Of a DNA stretch of 24,227 nt, positions 18,054 through 24,227 are shown piece after piece; the stretch's first letter is position 1; every line of letters begins with the position of its first letter. The notes beneath the pieces are model-generated. The model searched no databases. It was not told the origin of the DNA and saw only the letters and a program-made list of their open reading frames with translations. Source of the DNA: Cyanobacteria bacterium UBA8803 (GTDB lineage Bacteria; Cyanobacteriota; Cyanobacteriia; Cyanobacteriales; Coleofasciculaceae); contig DNXU01000028.1 in NCBI GenBank assembly GCA_003505715.1, positions 1 through 24,227 of the forward strand, read 5' to 3'. Position numbers and translations under genes: made by a program.

Positions 18054-18080
18054 GGTGTGTTACGCGAAAGCTAACGCACC
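18054..18080. repeat. Imperfect palindromic repeat (GGTG...CACC type)
   Basis: GGTGTGTTACGC (18054-18065) and GCTAACGCACC (18070-18080) pair around a GAAA loop with one G-U pair and one bulge. This GGTGCGTTA...TAACGCACC form is a widespread short interspersed repeat in cyanobacteria. Confidence 0.75.
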
Positions 18081-18198
18081 ATTACTACTATATTCCGCTA
18101 GTGGATTAGCTTAGATGTGGAGGCTTGGACAACCTGGCGTCGAGTGAAGTGCAGACATCAATACCCGTAGTCAAAAAGTAGTTTAGGGCAGAACACTT

Positions 18199-19059
18199 AT
18201 GCACATTCATCATCTCAATTGTGGCTGTATGTGCCCAATCGGTGGGGCATTCTTCGATGGCTTCAGTCGCGGTTTGACGGCTCGCCTCGTCTGTCACTGC
18301 CTGCTCATCGAGACGAACCAAGGACTTGTTCTGATCGATACTGGCTTCGGTCTGCGCGATGTCAACTCGCCTTACTCCCGGCTCAGCCCGTTCTTTATTC
18401 ATTTCAATGGTATTCAGTTCGATCGCAAGTACACGGCGATCGCTCAGGTGGAACGGCTGGGATTTTCGGCACGGGACGTGCGTCATATTGTACTTACCCA
18501 CCTCGACTTCGATCATGCTGGTGGGTTGGAGGATTTCCCTGAAGCAACCGTACACGTAATGCAGACTGAAATTGAGGCAGCACAGGATCGGCGCGGTTTC
18601 ATTGCCAGCCAGCGCTATCGTCCTGACCAATGGGACGAGGTCAAACGCTGGAAGTTCTATTCAGCGGGAGGCGAACCCTGGTTTGGCTTTGAGGCAGTTC
18701 GGGATCTCGACGGGCTGCCGCCGGAGATTCTCCTTATCCCGCTTGCTGGTCACACGCGGGGTCATGCTGGCATTGCTATTAAGACACCGGAGGGTTGGCT
18801 CTTGAATGCAGGCGATGCCTACTTTTATCGACACGAGATGGACTCGGATGAGCGACGCTGCACGCCGGGAATGCGTTTCTACCAATGGATGATGGAGGTG
18901 GATCGCTCGGCGAGGCTCCACAATCAAGATCGACTACGTGCGTTATCGAGCGATCGCACTAAGGGGGTGCGTCTTTTCTGTAGTCATGATGCTGTTGAGT
19001 TCCAAGCGTTTGCCGACCAGTCCAGCGGCTCCCAGAACTTGAAATTTCAACATTCTTGA
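18199..19059 (+). CDS. Metallo-beta-lactamase-fold hydrolase
   Basis: MBL-superfamily hydrolase, 286 residues, with LVLIDTGFG, the metal motif THLDFDHAGG (H101, D103, D105, H106), LAGHTRGHAG, LNAGDAYF and CSHDAVEF supplying further ligands. The motif is HxDxDH; the more common form is HxHxDH. Related sequences include lactonase-like and glyoxalase II-like enzymes; the substrate cannot be read from the sequence. The N-terminus has several cysteines (C8, C10, C12) and no signal peptide. The ATG at 18199 has AGGG about 10 nt upstream. The GC content is clearly higher (roughly 55-60% in sampled lines) than in the genes to its right, which hints at a different origin. It is not obviously co-transcribed with its neighbours. 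Confidence 0.92.
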   Translation: MHIHHLNCGCMCPIGGAFFDGFSRGLTARLVCHCLLIETNQGLVLIDTGFGLRDVNSPYSRLSPFFIHFNGIQFDRKYTAIAQVERLGFSARDVRHIVLTHLDFDHAGGLEDFPEATVHVMQTEIEAAQDRRGFIASQRYRPDQWDEVKRWKFYSAGGEPWFGFEAVRDLDGLPPEILLIPLAGHTRGHAGIAIKTPEGWLLNAGDAYFYRHEMDSDERRCTPGMRFYQWMMEVDRSARLHNQDRLRALSSDRTKGVRLFCSHDAVEFQAFADQSSGSQNLKFQHS

Positions 19060-19115
19060 ATAACCCTCTTCTATCACTTTGGGGAAATTCGACGAATTTA
19101 TGCTGTTTCAGCCCA

Positions 19116-19133
19116 GAGTGACAAAAGAGGGAT
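19116..19133. repeat. 18-nt dispersed repeat, copy 2
   Basis: GAGTGACAAAAGAGGGAT, identical to 16944-16961. It runs directly into the repeat element that begins at 19131. Confidence 0.7.
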
Positions 19134-19230
19134 CATATGCAGTTAAACACCCATAGTATCTGTAGGGGCGGGTTTAGCGACCAATATTGTGGGCTCCGCA
19201 GATATGGCTTAAGTCAAAACCCGCCCTTGC
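19131..19230. repeat. MITE-like inverted-repeat element
   Basis: The left part (19131-19167) matches the window end (24191-24227) at 32 of 37 positions. Inside, GGGCGGGTTT (19166-19175) is the reverse complement of AAACCCGCCC (19217-19226). The interior words TAGCGACCAATATTG and GGGCTCCGCAGATAT are typical of dispersed cyanobacterial repeats. No transposase or ORF is present, so it is a non-autonomous element or repeat. Its right arm overlaps the end of the neighbouring minus-strand gene. The outer boundaries are approximate. Confidence 0.75.
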
Positions 19231-19757
19231 GGCTGCTCACATTCGCAATGCTCTAAATCACTAGGAGTTGCTTTGCACCCAAGCTGTTTTTGATGTGCCA
19301 AGATTAGAGTTGTGTTATATTTCTTACAACGTTTTGGCTCTCTTCCTTTCCGGATTAGGTAACCACATAGTCTCTCAGCAGTACGTATATCAATCTGAAC
19401 ATTGAAGTGTAAGCTTTGAGCATGTAAGCACCCTCCTTCTGGTTTATTTTCAGTACTGATTCCAACCTCTTGCAACTCACTTTCCGTCATCCATATGAAA
19501 TCAATATCTTGATTCTTGGGGCTTCGATATTCACTTAAAGATGCTACTACACTGTAGAATTCCCGATCGGTGCTAACTAGCCAAACGCTATAAAGATTAG
19601 CCGGTTCACGAAAGAGTTTTTCAGCAACAAGTCTGGCACGTTCCTCTATTGTGTTCCAACCTTCAGGATTCCACCGGGCACGGCTATCGATTTTCCGAAT
19701 ATATGCAGGAGCTTCAATACCAAACTCCGATAAGGTAGGTATCATACCAAGAGCCAC
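19209..19757 (-). CDS. Unknown protein, third gene of the TIGR04255-like operon (182 aa)
   Basis: No family was recognised. The protein is soluble-looking, with no signal peptide or membrane segment. It has a mixed N-terminal half (IRKIDSRARWNPEGWNTIEE, then a VWLVSTDREFYSVVASL strand-like stretch) and a C-terminal half with scattered cysteines (GGCLH, RLCGY, KRCKK, LGCKA, HCEC) that might bind metal. The longest frame begins with GTG at 19757, 11 nt after the upstream stop codon; an ATG at 19745 is the alternative. Its last residues (QGRVLT and the TAA) are encoded by the right arm of the inverted-repeat element, so the native C-terminus may have been replaced or extended. Tight spacing makes co-transcription with the two upstream genes likely. 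Confidence 0.75.
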   Translation of the reverse strand: MALGMIPTLSEFGIEAPAYIRKIDSRARWNPEGWNTIEERARLVAEKLFREPANLYSVWLVSTDREFYSVVASLSEYRSPKNQDIDFIWMTESELQEVGISTENKPEGGCLHAQSLHFNVQIDIRTAERLCGYLIRKGREPKRCKKYNTTLILAHQKQLGCKATPSDLEHCECEQPQGRVLT

Positions 19758-19768
19758 TTCAACTTTAC

Positions 19769-20410
19769 TTACACAAGTCCCTGAAGAGCCTCTTCAGCAT
19801 AGTTACGAATATAATAATCTGCCTCATGGAGAGAGGCAAAACGGCTGATTACATTCTTAATAGCCTGAGCATCCATTTCATCGGATAGTATAACCAATGC
19901 ATCAATAATTGCTGCTTTTATAATCCGCCTATTGCTAATTTGCACAATATTCAAAATTAATTTAAATCTTTCCTGAGCAGGAATTTGATAAGCACAAGCA
20001 ATTCCTTTAATTAATACTTCCCAAGAATCATCTAGCCTAGACCAATTCCCGATATTTGATGAGGATGCTCCCCATAATAAACTAGCAGATTCCAGATATT
20101 GGGCAGCACTCTGTAAGAAATATATATCTGTACATTCTGCTAACAAATCAACGGCACCATCATAAGCATCAGAAACTTCTTTCCTTATGCTCCAAGCTAA
20201 AATTGCTAGAACAGATTGCCATAATTTAATTTTTTGAAAAATCAGTTTTCTTAACTTTGCTCGTTGAGCAGAAGAAGAGGTAAAGTACTCTCGAATAAGT
20301 AAATCTGGATCGCTGTATCGCGAGTCAACTGAAGTTGTTTTTAGAGAACTATCAGTAGCTTGAGTAGAAAAATCCGGAAAAGAAGTTGTTTTTTCTATTG
20401 TGCTAGCCAT
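19769..20410 (-). CDS. Helical HEAT-like protein, second gene of the cassette (213 aa)
   Basis: No named family was recognised. The first 35 or so residues are Ser/Thr-rich and probably disordered. The rest is almost entirely predicted helix, with repeated hydrophobic/charged helix pairs. Examples are LWQSVLAILAWSIRKEVSDA, IYFLQSAAQYLESASLLWG, FKLILNIVQISNRRIIKAAI and YYIRNYAEEALQGLV. This resembles HEAT/ARM-type scaffolds. No catalytic motif is visible. It overlaps the 3' end of the upstream TIGR04255-like gene by 16 nt and has its own AGGAG 11 nt before ATG 20410, strong evidence for translational coupling. The gene is AT-rich (under 40% GC in sampled lines). A scaffold or partner role for its neighbours is inference. 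Confidence 0.82.
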   Translation of the reverse strand: MASTIEKTTSFPDFSTQATDSSLKTTSVDSRYSDPDLLIREYFTSSSAQRAKLRKLIFQKIKLWQSVLAILAWSIRKEVSDAYDGAVDLLAECTDIYFLQSAAQYLESASLLWGASSSNIGNWSRLDDSWEVLIKGIACAYQIPAQERFKLILNIVQISNRRIIKAAIIDALVILSDEMDAQAIKNVISRFASLHEADYYIRNYAEEALQGLV

Positions 20411-21156
20411 CTAAATCCCCACTCCTGCTTAATTTCTTCCTGAAGTAAATCTAAAAAAGCCTTAACAGTGTAATCATGAGATGCATTAAACCAATTTTTA
20501 AGATTTAAATTTGTATCAATGCTTCGAGATGTTAATACAAAAAAAACCACAAAAGAATTATCTTCAATTCTTAGTTCTTGATTTAGAGATACAACTAAAG
20601 TTCCTAGATTGTCTGGAAGTTTGAACTCAAGCTGAGAACTACAAACATTTGGTTTGTCAAGAAATTGATTCCATTCTTTACCTAAAAAAGTAAATATCTT
20701 ATGTATATCTCCTGGATCATTCCAACCAAACGTTGAGTCAAGTTGGTTTAAATAAGTCAATTCGTAATTAAGGGGCTGCAATGGCAATCCACTAAGATCT
20801 ATCCACCAATTTTGGAAAATTTGCCATTCTTGTTCAAATTTGGCATAAATTTCTTCAAAATGAGGATATTCCTCAGCTTCATTTTGACGACGCCAATTGT
20901 AATGAAAACGGTTTGCCTGCAATTGGATTAACTGACGTTTATCAATAGATTCAAACCAGACTCGACGGAGCTTGGGAAGAATAGGGAGTAGCTCAATTTC
21001 ACCAATTGGAGGGCGATCCAGTGGCAGGACTGGAAACCGCTCTCGAATTGTCTGCCAATACAGACCAAAATGCACGCTAGAGAACTCTGGAGCGCTGAAT
21101 TCGACTCCACAGACGACCTCTGTTAACGGTGACTTCGTGAACTTAGCGATTACCAT
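20395..21156 (-). CDS. TIGR04255-like sporadically distributed protein (253 aa)
   Basis: The N-terminus PLTEVVCGVEFSAPEFSSVHFGLYW followed by IRERFPVLPLDRPP matches the start pattern of the TIGR04255 family (described here from memory: P-x-x-E-V-V-x-G-V-x-F, then a region on approach to a P-rich turn). Family members are about 250 residues, widely but patchily distributed, and of unknown function. Later segments include RVWFESIDKRQLIQLQ, WRRQNEAEEYPHFEEI, LNYELTYLNQ and LKNWFNASHD. There is no signal peptide or membrane segment. It starts with ATG at 21156 with little Shine-Dalgarno, and overlaps the next gene at its 3' end. It leads the three-gene cassette. The Uma2 gene lies 141 nt upstream on the same strand. 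A defence or toxin-antitoxin role has been suggested for patchy families in general, but nothing here proves it. Confidence 0.85.
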   Translation of the reverse strand: MVIAKFTKSPLTEVVCGVEFSAPEFSSVHFGLYWQTIRERFPVLPLDRPPIGEIELLPILPKLRRVWFESIDKRQLIQLQANRFHYNWRRQNEAEEYPHFEEIYAKFEQEWQIFQNWWIDLSGLPLQPLNYELTYLNQLDSTFGWNDPGDIHKIFTFLGKEWNQFLDKPNVCSSQLEFKLPDNLGTLVVSLNQELRIEDNSFVVFFVLTSRSIDTNLNLKNWFNASHDYTVKAFLDLLQEEIKQEWGFRWLAQ

Positions 21157-21297
21157 TCGCCCAATTAGATTGGTGTGGGATTTTTGGAGGTATTGTAACC
21201 CTTTTCTAGATTACTCCCTGTTGGGAAGCAGAAAACTGGTTGAGTTTGTGGAAACCGAAGTGCTAGTTGAGATTGAACAGTCGGCTCTCTGCCTGAC

Positions 21298-21987
21298 TTA
21301 CTCCGATAGCTGCTGCACAAAGGCAGTATGTTCTGATGCCGCCAACCCTTCCTGCAACACAGCTAGCACTCGCTCCATATTCCCAGTCAATAGGTCAGCT
21401 GCTGCCAACCACAAGCCTGGAAACACTTGACTTTGAATTACCCCATTCTCATCCACTGGCAGTGGCACATACTCCCCCTCCTGTAAATAAAACCAGTCGA
21501 GTCTCTGCTCAAACACTTGCCAAACGATATATTCTCTAACACCATTGCGACGATAGGCTCGTTGTTTATCACCTAAATCGATCGCTGCACTACTCGCGGC
21601 AATCTCTGCGACTAACTCCGGTGCCCCCTCTATATAATCATCTTCACTCAGCCGCGCCTGACCTCCAGAGTGTTCCTCAATCATCAGTACTGCATCAGGT
21701 TGGGGTTCATTATCCAAATCCAAACGAACCGTAGGTTCAATTCCCAACTCAATACCCGGTGTGGCAACTTTGTAATTGCCCAGCCATATGATTAAATTTC
21801 CGTGGGGTTGACTATGACTTCTAAAGCGCAACGCAGCAGGCACATAGACAACTCCTTCAATCAATTCAGCTTTCCTGAGATGGGGCATGGCATTGTAGCG
21901 CCGCTCAAATTCGTAGCGATTTAAGCGATCGCCACTTTCGAGCGGTGGAATTGGCTGATGTTTTTGTTGAGGAGGTGTTCTGACCAT
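21298..21987 (-). CDS. Uma2 family protein (DUF820, PD-(D/E)XK nuclease fold)
   Basis: Cyanobacteria carry many copies of this family, whose function is unsettled. Matching features are KAELIEGVVY near 39-48, a conserved region with EPQPDAVLMIEE (D98), PELVAEIAASS (E128), and DKQRAYRRNGVREYIVW (K141 in the position of the conserved lysine before the G-V-x-E-Y block). The usual P-S after E-x-x-S is A-S here. At 229 residues it is slightly longer than many members, with an N-terminal polar extension and a C-terminal helix. The ATG at 21985-21987 has no clear Shine-Dalgarno. It is co-oriented with the TIGR04255-like cassette, 141 nt upstream of it, so it may or may not share a transcript. Confidence 0.88.
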   Translation of the reverse strand: MVRTPPQQKHQPIPPLESGDRLNRYEFERRYNAMPHLRKAELIEGVVYVPAALRFRSHSQPHGNLIIWLGNYKVATPGIELGIEPTVRLDLDNEPQPDAVLMIEEHSGGQARLSEDDYIEGAPELVAEIAASSAAIDLGDKQRAYRRNGVREYIVWQVFEQRLDWFYLQEGEYVPLPVDENGVIQSQVFPGLWLAAADLLTGNMERVLAVLQEGLAASEHTAFVQQLSE

Positions 21988-22275
21988 TGCTGGTGTTGTG
22001 GGTTCGAGTTTCTTGCTGGGTCATCCTCCGATCATATCGGTTATTGCACTCTTCGATATGGCTATCGCCAATAAAATCTATGGAGCTAACGTCCAGGCGG
22101 ATTTTATTTTTTAGCAATTACCAAGTACAAAAAATGCCTTTTTCCACCACCTTATATATGGGAAGGAGTACTCTTGTAGAAGCGACCCGCTGTTTGGAAT
22201 GAGGTGAACATGAACAGAATTTATTGGGTCACCCTGGATGGAGTTCAGCTTAAAGATAAACTAAATTCCTGGAGC

Positions 22276-22331
22276 GGGCGAGTCAATTCAGGTTATCGCT
22301 TTTTCTTTGATATCTTCACAGCGACTCGCCC
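22276..22331. repeat. Short inverted-repeat element, possibly MITE-like
   Basis: GGGCGAGTC (22276-22284) is the reverse complement of GACTCGCCC (22323-22331). The interior is AT-rich with TTTTTCTTTGATATCTTCAC. The arm runs on into CCCTACAGG, like the TGTAGGGG ends of the 19131 element, so it may belong to the same broad family. Confidence 0.65.
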
Positions 22332-22371
22332 CTACAGGCATATATTTTAGCCCCTACAGGTATATATTGTA
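22328..22371. repeat. Tandem 22-nt direct repeat upstream of the membrane-protein gene
   Basis: Two head-to-tail 22-nt units (22328-22349 and 22350-22371), each beginning GCCCCTACAGG and continuing with an AT-rich tail. They differ at two positions. The array ends immediately before the ATG of the next gene. Confidence 0.8.
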
Positions 22372-22376
22372 TCATT

Positions 22377-24116
22377 ATGCTAAGTAGTTACCTACAAAAA
22401 AAGCTAACCACGCCAACAAGTAATAGATTTAACCCCCAACTCCTATTTTGGTTCAGCCTCAGCCTGACTTTTGCCGCCATTTACAGTATCCTAGGACTGC
22501 AAGATGCATTTAACGGTCAATATATTGTCCAAGACGATGCTAGGCAGCATGTATTTTGGATGCAAAGGTTCATCGATCCGGAGTTATTCCCCGACGATCT
22601 AATCACTAATTATTTCCAATCTGTAGCACCAGTCGGATATACAACAGCTTACCGAGTAGCTGCTATTTTAGGCATCAATCCCTTCCTATTCAACAAACTC
22701 CTGCCCCCCATTATCTGTGCGATCGCGATCGCCTACTGTTTCGGCATCTGCATGGAGATATTGCCCGTACCTGCTGCGGCTTTTATAGGTTCGGCACTGC
22801 TCAATCAAAGTCTCTGGATGAAAGATGATTTGATATCTGCCACGCCTAGAGCCTTTGTCTATCCCCTGTTCCTCGCCTTTTTATACTATTTATTACGGCG
22901 ATCGCTCTTAGGTTGTTTAGCAGCGCTGGTACTTGTAGGGCTGTTCTATCCCCAATATATCTTCATCGCTGCTGGCCTTTTAATCCTGCGACTAGTGCAA
23001 TGGCAACATCGGCGGGTTCGCCTTTCCCCCAACCGCCAAGATTATCTATTATGTATTCTAGGTTTGCTCTTGTCAGCGGCACTACTTTGCTTCTACGCTC
23101 TCACCCCCTCAGATTTCGATCCCGTACTCAGTGTCGCTCAAGCTCAAGCATTACCGGAATTCTCAGTTAAGGGACGCAGTTATTTTTTTCGCGATAATCC
23201 TTGGGAATTTTTCCTCCTAGGGGAACGAAGCGGTCTATTGCATGTCGGCTTAGTCAGACCAGCAACGTTAACCTTAGGAGTATTATTGCCCATACTCTGC
23301 CAATTTGCCACTCAATTTCCTTTAGTCAGGCAGATTTCTCCTCATATTAGACTCTTATCCCAAATTATAATAGTGTCCGTCGGCATGTTTGCTGCCGCTC
23401 ATGCGCTGCTGTTCAAACTCCATCTGCCCAGCCGATATACCGAGCATACCTCTCGGATCGTACTTGCGATCGCAGCAGGCATCGTGCTGACCGTAATTCT
23501 AGATGCTGCCTTCCACCTAGGCAATCGGGCAGGAAGTAAGAATATTTTTAAATACTGGGCAGGAACTCAGTTGTTAGCTATAGCCTCAACCATTCTAATT
23601 GCCGCAGCCCTAGTCTTCTATCCCTGTTTTGTGGACAATTTTCCCCTCACTAAGTATAAAGTAGGCCATTTCCCTGCCCTTTATCAGTTCTTGCAAGCGC
23701 AACCGAAAGATAGTTTAATTGCTTCTTTAGCAGAGGAAGCGAATAACTTACCCACCTTTGCCCAACGACCTATTTTAGTAGGTCGAGAATACGCCATTCC
23801 CTATCATTGGGGTTACTATCGCCAATTTCGGGAGCGTACCATTGAGTTAATTCAGGCGCAGTACAGTCCGGATCTCGAACGGGTTAGGAATTTTATCCAG
23901 CAATTCGGCATAGACTTGTGGTTACTGGAGGAGAGTTCCCTAACACCAGAGTATTTAGCTAAGCAAGAATGGCTCCAACCTTATCAACCAGCTATCCGAG
24001 AAGCTCAACAGAATTTAGCACAAGGGATAATACCAGCATTATCAGGAGTAGTTGAGGACTGTTCCGTTTTTCAAAATGAGGGTTTTATCGTCCTCAAGAC
24101 AACTTGTATTTTGTGA
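22377..24116 (+). CDS. Polytopic membrane protein, GT-C glycosyltransferase-like
   Basis: A 579-residue integral membrane protein. About 10-12 hydrophobic segments are seen, for example LLFWFSLSLTFAAIYSIL (about 22-39), LPPIICAIAIAYCFGICMEI, FVYPLFLAFLYYLL, CILGLLLSAALLCFYAL, LSQIIIVSVGMFAAAHALLF and LLAIASTILIAAALVFYPCF. A soluble C-terminal domain follows from about 435. After the first segment, a loop contains YIVQDDARQHVFW (D53, D54). An acidic pair in the first extracytoplasmic loop is characteristic of GT-C lipid-linked glycosyltransferases, and this layout suggests that superfamily. The family assignment is by resemblance only. The ATG at 22377 has no Shine-Dalgarno because the tandem repeat abuts it. 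The C-terminal soluble region includes GREYAIPYHWGYYRQF. Substrate unknown. Confidence 0.85.
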   Translation: MLSSYLQKKLTTPTSNRFNPQLLFWFSLSLTFAAIYSILGLQDAFNGQYIVQDDARQHVFWMQRFIDPELFPDDLITNYFQSVAPVGYTTAYRVAAILGINPFLFNKLLPPIICAIAIAYCFGICMEILPVPAAAFIGSALLNQSLWMKDDLISATPRAFVYPLFLAFLYYLLRRSLLGCLAALVLVGLFYPQYIFIAAGLLILRLVQWQHRRVRLSPNRQDYLLCILGLLLSAALLCFYALTPSDFDPVLSVAQAQALPEFSVKGRSYFFRDNPWEFFLLGERSGLLHVGLVRPATLTLGVLLPILCQFATQFPLVRQISPHIRLLSQIIIVSVGMFAAAHALLFKLHLPSRYTEHTSRIVLAIAAGIVLTVILDAAFHLGNRAGSKNIFKYWAGTQLLAIASTILIAAALVFYPCFVDNFPLTKYKVGHFPALYQFLQAQPKDSLIASLAEEANNLPTFAQRPILVGREYAIPYHWGYYRQFRERTIELIQAQYSPDLERVRNFIQQFGIDLWLLEESSLTPEYLAKQEWLQPYQPAIREAQQNLAQGIIPALSGVVEDCSVFQNEGFIVLKTTCIL

Positions 24117-24227
24117 GGGTATAGGGAATAAGGAAATTTACAGCTCCGGTTTGATCTCAACTCCGATAGCACCTTTCCTTCTATAAATAAGATCATGTCC
24201 GGTTAAACACCTATAATATCTGTAGGG
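24117..24227. repeat. Repeat element copy at the window end (truncated)
   Basis: Positions 24191-24227 match 19131-19167 at 32 of 37, in the same orientation, ending TATCTGTAGGG at the last base. The rest of the element lies beyond the window. The 74 nt before it show no recognisable gene or terminator. Confidence 0.7.

Larger units (their letters stand above)
21988..22376. other. Intergenic region with inverted and tandem repeats (389 nt)
   Basis: Lies between the divergent Uma2 and membrane-protein genes. It holds a loose hairpin near 22070-22108 (AATAAAATC / GATTTTATT), a 47-codon open frame from ATG 22210 that is not convincing, the inverted-repeat element at 22276-22331, and a tandem repeat at 22328-22371 ending six bases before the next ATG. 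No recognisable promoter is seen for the membrane-protein gene. Confidence 0.6.

Noticed and set aside
18106..18630. 174-codon open frame antisense to the MBL gene
   Set aside because: It lies largely opposite the MBL gene, whose motifs are complete; the reverse frame shows no domain and is best explained as a shadow of GC-rich coding sequence.
19131..19230. Insertion sequence with transposase
   Set aside because: The element is about 100 nt, carries no ORF, and has only short inverted arms; it is a non-autonomous repeat at most.
21987..22202. 71-codon plus-strand frame next to Uma2
   Set aside because: It begins at the Uma2 start region, crosses a hairpin-like sequence and has no ribosome-binding site or recognisable pattern.
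22210..22350. 47-codon frame from ATG 22210 as a real gene
   Set aside because: GAGGTG is only a few bases before the ATG and the second half is the repeat element; kept only as a possible gene remnant.

Overview
The window comes from a cyanobacterium, most likely a filamentous one of the Oscillatoriales type; the genus is not resolved. The evidence is the ChlL/ChlN dark chlorophyll genes, frequent HIP1 octamers (GCGATCGC), a 2038-residue Ser/Thr-His kinase of a type known from filamentous cyanobacteria, tandem heptamer repeats, and short palindromic and inverted repeats between genes.

Layout. 1-501: 3' part of a metallophosphoesterase. 538-9393: three signalling genes on the minus strand, in transcription order a REC-GAF-histidine kinase, a giant hybrid Ser/Thr kinase-AAA ATPase-GAF-PAS-PAS-histidine kinase, and a NarL/LuxR-type response regulator. 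9938-12341: chlL and chlN, two of the three subunits of light-independent protochlorophyllide reductase; chlB is not here. 12744-14273: a 64-residue unknown gene on the minus strand and a STAS-domain anti-sigma-factor antagonist, with long AT-rich spacers. 14274-16883: a B12-binding-like/radical SAM/DUF2344 fusion, ending in a strong intrinsic terminator. 17365-19059: a secreted protein of unknown function and a GC-rich metallo-beta-lactamase-fold hydrolase.

From 19.1 kb onward the region looks accessory. It holds a compact AT-rich three-gene minus-strand operon (a TIGR04255-like protein, a helical protein, and an unknown protein whose C-terminus runs into a repeat), a Uma2/DUF820 PD-(D/E)XK protein, and a polytopic membrane protein resembling GT-C glycosyltransferases. 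Dispersed repeats lie around and between these genes, including two similar 37-nt copies at 19131-19167 and 24191-24227, the second cut by the window edge.

The signalling genes could form a phosphorelay, and chlL-chlN form a functional pair. The best candidate for an undescribed system is the three-gene cassette at 19209-21156. Its architecture is visible in the sequence; any role is inference.
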